Shown piece after piece: positions 42,789 through 51,842 of a stretch of DNA of 64,000 nucleotides. The translations under genes were made by a program, and so were the position numbers. How positions within the stretch are numbered: position 1 is the first letter of the stretch; every line of letters begins with the position of its first letter. A model generated the notes under the pieces. That model saw nothing but the letters and a program-made list of their open reading frames with translations. It made no database searches and was not told where the DNA came from. The stretch is from Urbifossiella sp046350095 (GTDB lineage Bacteria > Planctomycetota > Planctomycetia > Gemmatales > Gemmataceae). The stretch is from positions 62,001 to 126,000 of the forward strand of contig JAXMBA010000005.1 in assembly GCA_046350095.1 (NCBI GenBank), given 5' to 3'.

Positions 42789-44441
42789 ATGGACCCGATC
42801 GCGGTTGACCTGCCCGCCGCGGCGAAGCCGGCGGCCCCCAAGCCCGAGGCGAAGCCCGACGCGGCCGCCCCGTTCGGCCTGCTCGGCTGGGCCAAGTCGT
42901 TCACGAAGAAGCAGGCGATCGGCGCCGCGGTCGCCGGGCTGAGCCTGTGCGCCGGCGTCGCGGTGGTGAAGTACGGCACCCCCACCCCGGCCGACCGGCC
43001 GACCGAAAAGCTGACCACGCCGGAGACGGCGAAGGCGACGCCCGCGCCGGCGAAGGCCGAGCCGCCGGCGGTGCCGTTCGGCCCGCCGGGCGTCCCGACG
43101 CAGGCCCAACAGGTGCCGGCGGTGCCGCTCCTGCCGGTCGAGTCGGGCCGCGGCCCGGCGCCGGTCGTCCCGCCGACGCCCGCGGCCGCGGTGCCGCTGC
43201 CCGCCGCGCCGCAGCTGTACCCGGCGTCGCCGCAGGTGCCCGAGGCGCCGGCCGCGCTGCCGCCGTACCCGCCGCGCGTGACGCAGGAGGCGCCGCAACT
43301 GCCGTCGCCGACGCTGGTGACGCACGCGGAGTTCACCGCCGCCGGGGCGCCGCGCACCACGCCGGTGGTGCCGGCAGCCCCACCGCTGCCGCCGGCGGTT
43401 GTGCCGGTCGGCGGCATCGATCCGAAGTCGTTCCCGACGGCACCGCAGGGTCCGGCCGCGCCGCCCGCCGTCACGAAGGTCGACCTGCCGCCGCTGCCGT
43501 CGGCCCCGGCCGCGCCCGTCGGGCTTCCCGCGGCGCCGTCGTTGGTGCCGCCCACGACGCCGGCCCTGGTGCCGACTGCCCCGCCGCTCACGCCGACCGT
43601 TCCGACTGCCCCGCCGCTCACGCCGACGGTGCCCAACGCCCCGCCGCTCACGCCGGCCGTTCCGACTGCCCCGCCACTGACGCCGACCGTGCCGAACGCG
43701 CCGCCGCTCACGCCGTCTCTTCCGACGGCGCCGCCGCTCACGCAAACAAACCCGACGGCGCCGCCGCTCACGCCGACGGTGCCGACGGCCCCGCCGCTCA
43801 CGCCGACCGTCCCGGGCGCGCCGGTGTCCGGAGCGCCGGTCACGCCGACGCCGCTCGTGCCCGCGCCCAATCTCACGCCCACGCCCCCGGCCGTTGCGCC
43901 GAACCTGACGCCGGCGCCGAACCTGACGCCGACGCCCGCGGCGCTGCCGCCGACGGTCACGCCCGCGGCCGGGGTGCGGTCGCCGGCAACCACCGACCGG
44001 GCGCCGCAGACCACGTTCGACGTGGACCTGCACGAGCCGAAGGCGGGCGACAGCTACGAGTCGATCAGCAAGGCGTTCTACAACGACGCCCGCTACGCGG
44101 GGGCGCTGGCGGCGTTCAACCGCAACCGGCCGCTGACCGGCGGGCAGGCGGTGGAGGTGCCGCCGGTCCACGTGCTGCGGCAGCGGCACGGGCAGCTCGT
44201 CGGCACGACCGGCGGGTTCCAGCCGCCGCCCGCGACCGACCCGGCGCCGGCGTTCCGCGCCGGCGGCACGAAGCGGTTCGTGGTGCCGGCGGGCGGGATG
44301 TCGCTGGACGCGGTGGCCCAGCAGACGCTCGGCTCGCGGGCGCGGTGGCGGGAGATTTACGACCTGAACGGCGGCGTGACGCCGGAGATGGTCCCGGGGG
44401 GGACGAGCCTGGTGCTGCCGCCGGACGCGACGGTGCGGTGA
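42789..44441 (+). CDS. Membrane-anchored Pro-rich protein with LysM-like C-terminus
   Basis: A 550-residue protein: a cytosolic N-terminus of about 35 residues, then one membrane helix (about 40-60, IGAAVAGLSLCAGVAVV). A very long Pro/Ala/Thr region (60-395) follows, which contains eight decapeptide repeats (PTAPPLTPTV type, about 262-341). The C-terminal globular part begins with DVDLHEPKAGDSYESISKAFYNDARYAGALAAFNRN, a LysM-like module. A second such module follows near the end (VVPAGGMSLDAVAQQTLGSRARWREIYDLN). It could span the periplasm and bind peptidoglycan. Its place right after rsmH is where ftsL stands in other bacteria; a cell-envelope role is inference. Confidence 0.8.
   Translation: MDPIAVDLPAAAKPAAPKPEAKPDAAAPFGLLGWAKSFTKKQAIGAAVAGLSLCAGVAVVKYGTPTPADRPTEKLTTPETAKATPAPAKAEPPAVPFGPPGVPTQAQQVPAVPLLPVESGRGPAPVVPPTPAAAVPLPAAPQLYPASPQVPEAPAALPPYPPRVTQEAPQLPSPTLVTHAEFTAAGAPRTTPVVPAAPPLPPAVVPVGGIDPKSFPTAPQGPAAPPAVTKVDLPPLPSAPAAPVGLPAAPSLVPPTTPALVPTAPPLTPTVPTAPPLTPTVPNAPPLTPAVPTAPPLTPTVPNAPPLTPSLPTAPPLTQTNPTAPPLTPTVPTAPPLTPTVPGAPVSGAPVTPTPLVPAPNLTPTPPAVAPNLTPAPNLTPTPAALPPTVTPAAGVRSPATTDRAPQTTFDVDLHEPKAGDSYESISKAFYNDARYAGALAAFNRNRPLTGGQAVEVPPVHVLRQRHGQLVGTTGGFQPPPATDPAPAFRAGGTKRFVVPAGGMSLDAVAQQTLGSRARWREIYDLNGGVTPEMVPGGTSLVLPPDATVR
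43572..43811 (+). repeat. Eight tandem 30-base coding repeats
   Basis: They encode eight decapeptides of the form P-(T/N)-A-P-P-L-T-P-T-V. Units 5 and 6 differ most (LTPSL, LTQTN). The repeat number may vary between strains. Confidence 0.9.
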
Positions 44442-44518
44442 CGGCGGAGGCGGCCGTGGTGCCGGCGTAACCCGTTGCCCCGACGTGGCTTCCGCCCGCC
44501 CGTCGCCCCAGTGATAAT

Positions 44519-44574
44519 TTGTGTATTTGACTCAATTCGTGCCGCGACCCCCCGGGGGGGTCGCGTACACACAA
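44519..44574. terminator. Bidirectional hairpin terminator
   Basis: A palindrome CGCGACCCCCC / GGGGGGGTCGCG (44543-44565), with outer pairing of TTGTGTA and TACACA. It is the only AT-containing patch between the converging genes ending at 44441 and 44604. Confidence 0.6.
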
Positions 44575-44603
44575 TGAACTCCACCCGAGCGTCGCCCCGC
44601 GGC

Positions 44604-45977
44604 TCAGAACAGCTCGTGGATCGGCTCGGGGTCGTCGAGGACGTTCACCGGCCGGCCGCTCGGGTCCAGCAGCATCAGCTTCGGGTCGATCCCGAGCACC
44701 TGATAGATCGTGGCGTGGACGTTCGACGGCGTCACCGCCCGGGTGTGCGGGCGCTGGCCCAGGCGGTCGGTCGAGCCGACCAGCTGGCCGCCCTTCACGC
44801 CGCCGCCGCCCATGAGGCAGAAGAAGGCGTTGCCCCAGTGGTCGCGGCCAGGCGTTCCCTGGCTCCGCGGCGGGCCGCCGTTGCCGCCGTCGTTCATCTT
44901 CGGCGTCCGCCCGAACTCGCCGCACAGCACCACCAGCGTCTGCTCCAGCAGGCCGCGGTCGTCCAGGTCCTCGAACAGCGTCGCCACCGCGGCGTCCACC
45001 TGCGGCAGCATCCGCTTGTAGCTCGCCTCCAGGTCCCAGTGGTGATCCCAGCCGCCGGAGTGGACAGTCACGAACGTGGAGCCGGCTTCGACCAGGCGGC
45101 GCGCCAGCAGGCAGCTCTGGCCGAGGCCGTTGCGGCCGTAGCGGTCGCGCAGGCCCACCGGCTCGCGGCCGATGTTGAACGCCGCCCGTGCCGTCGGCCC
45201 CATCACGAACTCCAGCGCCTCGCGGTTGAAGCGGTCCATCGCCTGCGCCGTCGCGTTGCGGTCCAGGCTGCGCTGGGCGGTGTCGAAGTGGGCCAGCAGG
45301 TCGCGGCGGCTGTCGAGCTTCTCGACGGTGAGGCCGGCGGCGAGGTTCAGGTTGCGGACCTGGTAGTTGGCCGGGCTCGGGTCGCCGGTCAGGAACGGGT
45401 CGTGGTGCGTGCCGAGGAAGTTGCCGCCGAAGTAGCCCGGCGCCAGCCCGATGCTCGCGGCGTGCGGCGCCCCCACGTAGGCCGGCATCCCCGGCACCCG
45501 CGGCCCCAGCTCGCGGCTCACGATCGAGCCGATGCCGGGGAACTTGCCCGGCGTGTTGGCGCCGCTGACGCCCATGTCCTTCGCCGTGAGCATCCGGTGG
45601 CCGCCGGCGAAGTGGTCGCCGGTGTCGTGGTGGAGGCTGCGCACCACGGAGAACTTGTCGGTGATCTTCGCCTGCTTCGGGTACAGCTCGGTGACGTCGA
45701 AGCCGGGCACCTTCGTGCGGATCGGCCGCCAGATGCCGCGGTACTCCTCCGGGGCGTCCGGCTTCATGTCGTACATGTCCATGTGGCCGGGGCCGCCGTC
45801 CAGCCAGATGAGGATGACGGACGTGTTCTTGCGGTCGGCCAGCGACGGCTGGGCCTTCGCTTTCATCAGCGACGGGAGGCCGACGGAGGCCATGCCGGCG
45901 ACGCCGAGCTGGAGGAAGTCGCGGCGGGTGCGGCCGTCGCAGTACGGGCCGGAGCGGCCGAGGTCGAGGCGGAACAT
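44604..45977 (-). CDS. DUF1501 protein, Tat-exported
   Basis: A 457-residue protein beginning MFRLDLGRSGPYCDGRTRRDFLQLG, a twin-arginine start like that of the protein at 20985. Family blocks: VILIWLDGGPGHMDMYDMKPDAPEEYRGIW, VVRSLHHDTGDHFAGGHRMLTAKD, TFVTVHSGGWDHHWDLEASYKRMLPQ, LVVLCGEFGRTPKMNDGGNGG and VTPSNVHATIYQVLGIDPKLMLLDPSGRP. No partner cytochrome gene is adjacent. Confidence 0.92.
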   Translation of the reverse strand: MFRLDLGRSGPYCDGRTRRDFLQLGVAGMASVGLPSLMKAKAQPSLADRKNTSVILIWLDGGPGHMDMYDMKPDAPEEYRGIWRPIRTKVPGFDVTELYPKQAKITDKFSVVRSLHHDTGDHFAGGHRMLTAKDMGVSGANTPGKFPGIGSIVSRELGPRVPGMPAYVGAPHAASIGLAPGYFGGNFLGTHHDPFLTGDPSPANYQVRNLNLAAGLTVEKLDSRRDLLAHFDTAQRSLDRNATAQAMDRFNREALEFVMGPTARAAFNIGREPVGLRDRYGRNGLGQSCLLARRLVEAGSTFVTVHSGGWDHHWDLEASYKRMLPQVDAAVATLFEDLDDRGLLEQTLVVLCGEFGRTPKMNDGGNGGPPRSQGTPGRDHWGNAFFCLMGGGGVKGGQLVGSTDRLGQRPHTRAVTPSNVHATIYQVLGIDPKLMLLDPSGRPVNVLDDPEPIHELF

Positions 45978-46073
45978 GCGGGCTCCGGGGCGGGAAGGGC
46001 AGACCGGCGGGTACTGGCACTGTCGCATTCGGGCGGGCCGGCGTCAAGCGGCAATGTCGCCGATCGGCCGCCG

Positions 46074-47765
46074 TCACGCCCCCACTTCGCGCGTCACGTG
46101 CATCGCCGCGCGGAAGGACAGGTCGCCGATCAGGCACGGGTGTTTGTACTGCTCCGCCGAGCCGCCGGTCGCCGCCAGCCGGGCGCGGTCCCACGCCGCC
46201 CACGCCCCCGCCGGCAACAGCGCCGCCCGCACCGGGCCGAGCCGGTTCCCCTCCCGCTTCGACGCGTACTCCACGTTCTCCTCGCCGAGTGCGCGGTCGA
46301 GTTCCGTCAGGAACGCCGGCAGTTGCGGCCCCGCGTCCGGTTCCTCCAGGAACAGCGCGTAGTACGGCCGCAGGTCGTCCCACACCGGCGCCAGGCTGTA
46401 CGCCGTCAGCGGCTGCGACACCTTCGCCGCGGCCGCATCAACCGCCCGCGTGACGTGGTACTCGCTCAGCTTCTCGCCCGTCAGGTTGGCGAAGCGGTGG
46501 CCCTTCCCCAGGAACTCGACCTCCGGCGTCTGGCCGTAGAAGCCGGTGACGCGGACCAGGTCCGAGATGTGGTAGCGGTACAGGCCGTACAGCGTCGTCG
46601 GGAGGATGTAGTAGCTGCGGCCGAGGAGCAGCTCGTGGGCGCCGAGCACCGTCGGCTGCGGCGAGTCGATCTCGGCATCGGGCACGAACTCGAAGTAATG
46701 CGACCAGATGTCCAGCACGCCGCTCGCCGTATGGTTGGCGAACGGGATCGTCATGCGGCCTTCGCTCGCCAGCAGGCCCAGGTCGCGGACCGGCGGCTCG
46801 CCGTAGTACCGCGGCAGCTGCCGCAGGTACGGCCCCATGCTGCCGCCGGTCCAGGTGTTGATGATCGTGCCTTCGGTGGGCCACACGTCCATCGGGTACA
46901 GCCGCCCGAGCTTCGCCGCGGTCGCCGTCAGCTCGCGGGCGCGGACGGGGTTCGCCTTCAACCCGCGCGTCAACTCGGCACGAATCTCCGGTGACAGGTC
47001 GATGTCACTGCGGAGGGTGCCGTCGTGCAGGTCGCGGAGGAGGTGGTCCTTCTCGGCGTCGAGGGTGCGGGCGAGCTGGACGAGCGTGCTGGGGTTGGCG
47101 GCGGCGTGCTGCGACACGTCACGGCCGACGGCGAACCGCAGGGCGACGTAGTAGCGGGCGGTGGCGTCCTTGATCTTCCCCGCCTGGTACGGCACCGCGT
47201 ACATGCGGCGGATGAGGCGGCGCTGCACCATCGCGGTGTAGCCGCTGAGGTTGCCGCACGGGATGCCGGCCGCGGTGCGGTACTCCTCCGGGTCGCCGCC
47301 GAGCTGGATGATGGGGCGCATGGCGATGCGGCGGCCGCGGTGGTCGCGGTACATCCGCACGCCCCACATGTTCCACCCGCGCCGGTACGCCGCGAGGTAG
47401 TCGTCCGTCACGGGGATGAGCTTGCGGCTGGCGGTGGTGCCGCTCGTCAGCGCGAACAGCCGCACGGCGCGGTCGGCGAGGAGGGCGTTCAGCTCGCCCT
47501 TCTGCACGCGCTCGATGTACGGCGCGACGCGCTCGTAGGGGGCGATCGGCACGCTGCGGCGGTAGTCGGCGACGGTGCGGATCTGCGGGAAGCCGTGGTC
47601 GCGGCCGAAGCCGGTGGCGGCCTGCTTGCGGAGGATGTGGAACAGTAGCGCCGTCTGCACGGCTTCCGGTTCGAGGCAGGCGGCCTCGAACTGGACGAGC
47701 TTGCGGCGGACCGGATAGGTGAGGAGGCGGCCGAGGCGGACGAGGAGGTAGCGCTTCAACGACAT
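46074..47765 (-). CDS. GH3-family acyl-adenylating / acyl-amido synthetase-like enzyme
   Basis: A 563-residue cytosolic protein of the GH3 type (the plant auxin-conjugating family; bacterial members are poorly known). ATP/AMP motifs: LFALTSGTTASRKLIPVTDDYL, and DLGLLASEGRMTIPFAN, which corresponds to the YASSE motif. Also NTWTGGSMGPYLRQLPRYYG and GFYGQTPEVEFLGKGHRFANLTGEKLSEYHV near the C-terminal lid. GH3 enzymes adenylate a carboxylic acid and transfer it to an amine. It lies on the same strand downstream of the ketosynthase/ACP genes and a hydrolase, so it could finish their product. This link is inference. Confidence 0.85.
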   Translation of the reverse strand: MSLKRYLLVRLGRLLTYPVRRKLVQFEAACLEPEAVQTALLFHILRKQAATGFGRDHGFPQIRTVADYRRSVPIAPYERVAPYIERVQKGELNALLADRAVRLFALTSGTTASRKLIPVTDDYLAAYRRGWNMWGVRMYRDHRGRRIAMRPIIQLGGDPEEYRTAAGIPCGNLSGYTAMVQRRLIRRMYAVPYQAGKIKDATARYYVALRFAVGRDVSQHAAANPSTLVQLARTLDAEKDHLLRDLHDGTLRSDIDLSPEIRAELTRGLKANPVRARELTATAAKLGRLYPMDVWPTEGTIINTWTGGSMGPYLRQLPRYYGEPPVRDLGLLASEGRMTIPFANHTASGVLDIWSHYFEFVPDAEIDSPQPTVLGAHELLLGRSYYILPTTLYGLYRYHISDLVRVTGFYGQTPEVEFLGKGHRFANLTGEKLSEYHVTRAVDAAAAKVSQPLTAYSLAPVWDDLRPYYALFLEEPDAGPQLPAFLTELDRALGEENVEYASKREGNRLGPVRAALLPAGAWAAWDRARLAATGGSAEQYKHPCLIGDLSFRAAMHVTREVGA

Positions 47766-47784
47766 GCCAGCACCGGAGAAGAAT

Positions 47785-47870
47785 TTAGACAGGATAACAG
47801 GATGAACAGGATGCCGAACCAAGGCAGAAAGCCCGGCCCGGCAACCTGTTCATCCTGTTATCCTGTCTAA
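47785..47870. repeat. Fold-back repeat of ACAGGATRA words
   Basis: A perfect 26-base stem (47785-47810 with 47845-47870), extended inward by a five-base stem after one mismatch. Each arm carries three near-tandem ACAGGAT/AACAGG words. It lies between two minus-strand genes and may end the upstream transcript. Confidence 0.85.
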
Positions 47871-47880
47871 TATTTTGATT

Positions 47881-48885
47881 TCAGTCGGCGCCGGCGGGTA
47901 CGGTCGGCTCCACATCGACGCGGGCCAGGTGGCGGTCGAAGAACTCGACCACCCGGCGGTGGTACTCGTCGCCGGCCACGTGCAGCGCCTGGTTATGTTT
48001 CGCCTTCGGCACCACCCACAACTCCTTCTCGCCCTTCGCCCGCTCGAACAGCGCCCGCGCCATGTCCGGCTTGATGTACGTGTCGCCCTCGCCGTGGATC
48101 ATCAGCAGCGGCTGCCGCATACGACCCACCGCCTTCTCGACGCTCGGGTACGTCACCCCGCGGTTCCGCCCCACCCGCCGCACCCCGGACAGGCCCAGCA
48201 GCCCGTAGAACCAGTTCGGCAGCGCCTTCTGCAGCGCGCTGCGGGTGCTGTAGATCTTGATGAACTTCTGCATGTACGGCACGAGCGTCGTGTACGTCGC
48301 GTAGGCGCCGTCGGTGACGACGCACCGGATGCCGCGGTCGCCGGCGGCGGCCACGAACCCGGTGCTGCCGCCCTTGCTGATGCCGAACAGCCCGACGCCG
48401 GCGGGGTCGGCGTCGGGCCGGCTGCGGAGGTACTTCAGGGCCGCGGCCAGGTCGGCGGTGTCCTTGTCGGTCACCCACTGGAGCGGCTCGTAGGCGGCGT
48501 CCTTGTCGCTGTCGCCCTGGTTCCGCGGCTCGTAGGTGAACACGTCGTACCCGGCGGCGACCAGCTGCTCGCAGTACTGCCGACACGCCCACCGGTCGGA
48601 GCCGAACTCGAGGCCGAACAGGATGACGCCCTTGCGGCTCGGCGCCGGCGTGCGGACGTAACAGCCGCGGAGGGTCAGGCCGTCGGCGGCGGGGAAGGCC
48701 ACGGGCTCGGCGGCGTCGGAGGGTTGGCCCTTGGGCACGATGAAGAGGGGCTTCTCCTGGAAGATGCGGACGAGGAGCGGGACGTACTTCCAGCGCAGGT
48801 ACAGGTACAGCATGGCCAGCCCCAACCCGGCCGCGACGGGCGGGGTGGCGACGACCGCGAGCGTGACCCACAACCAAAAGACCAC
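47881..48885 (-). CDS. Alpha/beta hydrolase with N-terminal membrane anchor
   Basis: A 334-residue protein. The N-terminal helix (about 5-28) probably anchors it. The hydrolase fold follows: GVILFGLEFGSDRWACRQYCEQL, DVFTYEPRNQGDSD, nucleophile GISKGGS, late Asp in MIHGEGDTYIKP and the His in AKHNQALHVAG. It resembles prolyl oligopeptidase-like and dienelactone-type esterases. Its place between the ketosynthases and the GH3 gene would suit acyl-chain release from ACP or ester cleavage, but the specificity is unknown. A 152-base gap with a fold-back repeat separates it from fabF. Confidence 0.82.
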   Translation of the reverse strand: MVFWLWVTLAVVATPPVAAGLGLAMLYLYLRWKYVPLLVRIFQEKPLFIVPKGQPSDAAEPVAFPAADGLTLRGCYVRTPAPSRKGVILFGLEFGSDRWACRQYCEQLVAAGYDVFTYEPRNQGDSDKDAAYEPLQWVTDKDTADLAAALKYLRSRPDADPAGVGLFGISKGGSTGFVAAAGDRGIRCVVTDGAYATYTTLVPYMQKFIKIYSTRSALQKALPNWFYGLLGLSGVRRVGRNRGVTYPSVEKAVGRMRQPLLMIHGEGDTYIKPDMARALFERAKGEKELWVVPKAKHNQALHVAGDEYHRRVVEFFDRHLARVDVEPTVPAGAD

Positions 48886-48944
48886 CGGGGCTACTCCTGC
48901 TGTCTAAACTTTTTGATGCCTCGCGGAAGCCTCTTACTGCGCAC

Positions 48945-49040
48945 TGATGATAGACGATCGGTGATTGATGATTCCGGAACAGAGGCGGGTGCTAATGCTC
49001 AGGTCATCTCCGTTCATCAATCATAGATCGTCAATCATCA
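48945..49040. repeat. Fold-back repeat of TGATTGATGA words
   Basis: The arms 48945-48973 and 49012-49040 pair over about 29 bases with several mismatches. The words GATTGATGAT and GACGATC recur. It covers the last codon of fabF. Confidence 0.65.
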
Positions 49041-50330
49041 ATCCGTAAACCGGCTCACCACGACCGCGATATTCTGCCCGCCGAAGCCGAAGCTGTTGCT
49101 CAGCACGTGGTCCACGCGCTTCTCGCGGGCCACGTTCGGGATGTAATCCAAATCGCACTCGGGGTCCGGCGTCTCGTAGTTGATCGTCGGCGGCAGCACG
49201 CCCTTGCGCAGCGCCATGACCGAGATCACCAGCTCCACCACGCCCGCCGCGGCGATGAGGTGGCCCAACATGCTCTTGCTGCTGGAGACGGGCAGCTGGT
49301 ACGCGTACTCGCCGAACACCGCCTTGATCGCCGCCGTCTCGGCCGAGTCGTTCGCCTGCGTGCTCGTGCCGTGGGCGTTGATGTAGCCGATGTCCGTCGG
49401 CTTCAACTTCGCGTCGGCCAGCGCGTCGGCCATCGCGCGGACGGCGCCCTTCCCCTGCGGGTGCGGGTCGGTCATGCGGTAGGCGTCGGCGGTGGTGCCG
49501 TAGCCGGTCACCTCGGCGTAGATCGTCGCGCCGCGCTTCTTCGCGTGCTCCAACTCCTCCAGCACGACGATGCCGGCCCCCTCGCCGATGACGAAGCCGT
49601 CGCGGGTCAGGTCGAACGGCCGGCTGGCGGTGCGGGGCGAGTCGTTCCGCTGCGACAGCGCCGTGAGGCGGTTGAAGCCGGTGATGCCGAGCGGGTGGAG
49701 CATCGAGTGCGAGCCGCCGGCGGCGATCACGTCGGCGTCGCCGGCGCGGATGAGCTCCGCCGCCTCGCCGACGGCCTGCGAGCTGGCGGCGCACGCCGTC
49801 TGGCAGGCGAAGTTGGGGCCGTCCAGCGCGAACAGGTGCGCCAGGTGGCCGCAGGTGGTGTGCATCTCCACCTCGGCCTCGCGGTTCCGGTCGAGCACCT
49901 GGCTGATTTCCCGCGCGAACGTGGCCGGGTCGGCCTTGCCCGAGGCGCCGGTCGCCAGCGCGATACTGTTGATGAGGGCGGGAAAGTCCTCGGCGCCTTC
50001 GCCCGAGCCGAGGTACACGCCCATGCGGCCGCGGTCGCCCTTGCCCTCGTCCAGTAGGCCGGCGTCGGCGAGGGCGTCCTTGGTGGCGCCGATGGCGAAC
50101 TGGGTGTTGACGCCGCAGTGGGCGTAGCGACCGCGGTCGGGGATGTACTTGTCGAGCTCGAAGCCCTTCACCTCGGACGCGAACGTGGTCGGCATGGTGC
50201 GGGCGTCGAAGCGCGTCAGCGGGCCGACGGCCGTGCGCCCCTCCAGCTGGGAGGCGTACAGGTCCGCGACCGTGTGCCCCAGCGGGGTGATCACGCCCAT
50301 TCCGGTGATGACGACCCGACGACGCATCAT
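49038..50330 (-). CDS. fabF: 3-oxoacyl-ACP synthase II-type ketosynthase (KS-alpha)
   Basis: A 430-residue thiolase-fold condensing enzyme. The catalytic triad is intact: Cys in FACQTACAASSQAVGEA, His in INAHGTSTQANDSAE, His in SKSMLGHLIAAAGVVEL. It also has EGAGIVVLEELEHAKKRGA and the final LSNSFGFGGQN. The start ATG at 50330 overlaps the stop of the preceding ketosynthase (ATGA), so the two are coupled like KS-alpha/KS-beta pairs. A second in-frame ATG follows at once. It condenses malonyl-ACP with an acyl chain. It is unlikely to be the only housekeeping FabF, given its neighbours. Confidence 0.92.
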   Translation of the reverse strand: MMRRRVVITGMGVITPLGHTVADLYASQLEGRTAVGPLTRFDARTMPTTFASEVKGFELDKYIPDRGRYAHCGVNTQFAIGATKDALADAGLLDEGKGDRGRMGVYLGSGEGAEDFPALINSIALATGASGKADPATFAREISQVLDRNREAEVEMHTTCGHLAHLFALDGPNFACQTACAASSQAVGEAAELIRAGDADVIAAGGSHSMLHPLGITGFNRLTALSQRNDSPRTASRPFDLTRDGFVIGEGAGIVVLEELEHAKKRGATIYAEVTGYGTTADAYRMTDPHPQGKGAVRAMADALADAKLKPTDIGYINAHGTSTQANDSAETAAIKAVFGEYAYQLPVSSSKSMLGHLIAAAGVVELVISVMALRKGVLPPTINYETPDPECDLDYIPNVAREKRVDHVLSNSFGFGGQNIAVVVSRFTD

Positions 50331-51613
50331 GCCCCCCCGTCCCACCGCTTCACGACCACCGCGGCGCACTGGCCCAGGTCCGTCGAACTCACCTTCACCG
50401 CGTAGGGCTTCGTCACCGGCCGCGGCGCCCCCGTGTGCACCGTGATCGGGCAGCCCGGGTACGGGGCGCCGTGGTTCAGCGTGCCCGGCAACTTGCCGTG
50501 CTTCAGCGCCAGGAGGCTGCACGCCAGCTCGGCCACGCCGGACGCGGCGCCCATGTTGCCGAAGCGGCTCAGCGGGGCGAACACGGGCACGTCCCTGCCG
50601 AACACCCCGGCAATGCCGTTCGCCTCGAACCGGTCCAGCGCCGGCACGCCGACGCCGTGGGCGTTGACGTGGTCCACGTCGGACGGTTGGATGCCCGCCT
50701 CCGCCAGCGCGGTTCGGATCACGCGCGACATTCCCGGCCCCGCCAGTGCCCGGTCCACGCCGGCCGCGAAGCCCACGACCTCGGCCAGGATCGTCGCGCC
50801 GCGCTTCTTGGCGTGCTCCAGTTCCTCCAGCGGGAAGGCGGCTCCCCCCTCGCCGAGCACCGAGCCGCTGGCCGCCTCGTCGAACGGCCGCACGGCCGCG
50901 CCCCCGAGGTCGTTGCGGCGCGTCAGCGGGTAGAAGCTGTTGAACCGCGACTGACTCAGCGGGTTCACCTTCGCCTCGCTGCCGCCGACCAGCATCACGT
51001 CGGCGGCGCCCCGGCGCAGGATGCGGAGCGCCTCGCCCAGCGCCATCACGCCGGCGGCGTCGTTCGGGATAATGGTGTTGCTGGGCCCCTGCATGTCGTA
51101 CACGACCGTGACGTGGCACGCCGGCATGTTCGGCAGGTACCGCAGCATCCACATCGGCGGCACCTCGGGGACGCCCTTCTCCCCCCACGTCGCCATGTCC
51201 ACCTGCTGCCGGGCGCCGACGGACGAGAGCTTGGCCGCACCCGCCAGGTCGTCGATCTCCGTCGCCGCCATCACCGACGCGAATGAGACGCCGATCCGCT
51301 CCGGCGGCACGGTCCCCTTGGCGAGCCCGGCGTCCTGCATGGCGAACTGCGACACCACCAGCCCCATCTGCACGGGCCGCGACATCGCGTTCAGCGTCTT
51401 GCGGTAGGACTTTTCGACCACCGCCTTGGCGTTGAAGTCGGGGGCCTCGCCGGCGAGCTGGCAGGGGAGCGGGGTGGGGTCGAAGGCGCGGATGCGGGCG
51501 ACGCCGGGCGTGCCGGCCTCGAGCGCGGCCCAGAACGCGGCGGGCGTGCTGCCGATCGCGGAAATCACCCCGAGCCCCGTGACGACGGCCCGGCGGCGGG
51601 GGGGCTCTACCAT
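50327..51613 (-). CDS. Ketosynthase-like protein lacking catalytic Cys (chain-length-factor-like)
   Basis: A 428-residue homologue of FabF. At the position of the active Cys (TACAASS in its partner) it reads IIPNDAAGVMALGEA, so Cys is replaced by Asp. The first His is kept (VNAHGVGVPALD), but the second is lost (SRFGNMGAASGVAEL). The glycine frame, EGGAAFPLEELEHAKKRGATI, is intact. Such catalytically dead partners (KS-beta or chain length factors) form dimers with a KS-alpha and set chain length in type II polyketide and related systems. It overlaps fabF by four bases, supporting a heterodimer. Confidence 0.85.
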   Translation of the reverse strand: MVEPPRRRAVVTGLGVISAIGSTPAAFWAALEAGTPGVARIRAFDPTPLPCQLAGEAPDFNAKAVVEKSYRKTLNAMSRPVQMGLVVSQFAMQDAGLAKGTVPPERIGVSFASVMAATEIDDLAGAAKLSSVGARQQVDMATWGEKGVPEVPPMWMLRYLPNMPACHVTVVYDMQGPSNTIIPNDAAGVMALGEALRILRRGAADVMLVGGSEAKVNPLSQSRFNSFYPLTRRNDLGGAAVRPFDEAASGSVLGEGGAAFPLEELEHAKKRGATILAEVVGFAAGVDRALAGPGMSRVIRTALAEAGIQPSDVDHVNAHGVGVPALDRFEANGIAGVFGRDVPVFAPLSRFGNMGAASGVAELACSLLALKHGKLPGTLNHGAPYPGCPITVHTGAPRPVTKPYAVKVSSTDLGQCAAVVVKRWDGGA

Positions 51614-51791
51614 GCGGTCGGCTCGACGCGGAGGAGGCGGGTCATCGCGGGCCCCGGGCGCGGGTGTAGATCAAGGTAGTGTATTCGGCCGTCGGGCTTG
51701 CGCCCCGGGAGCCGTATCCACCCCATCTGATAAGCCAGGAAGGTTGGGGGGTGCGGGAAACTCCGGTTGTCGGGGCCGCCGTTAAACACGG

Positions 51792-51810
51792 AAAGCCCCG
51801 CATGGGGCCT
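51792..51810 (-). terminator. Possible weak intrinsic terminator
   Basis: GCCCC-ATGC-GGGGC followed on the minus strand by TTTCCGTGTTT, 33 bases after the dehydratase stop. It could attenuate transcription between the two halves of the cluster. Confidence 0.4.
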
Positions 51811-51842
51811 CCGGGTGCGTCGGCGGTTCTCGAACTCGGCCG

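Noticed and set aside
43561..43812. Possible CRISPR array (30-base units)
   Set aside because: The units are contiguous with no spacers and encode a Pro-rich decapeptide repeat in frame.
46074..47765. Plant-type hormone conjugation by the GH3 protein
   Set aside because: The fold and motifs fit GH3, but there is no basis for an auxin or jasmonate substrate in a planctomycete.
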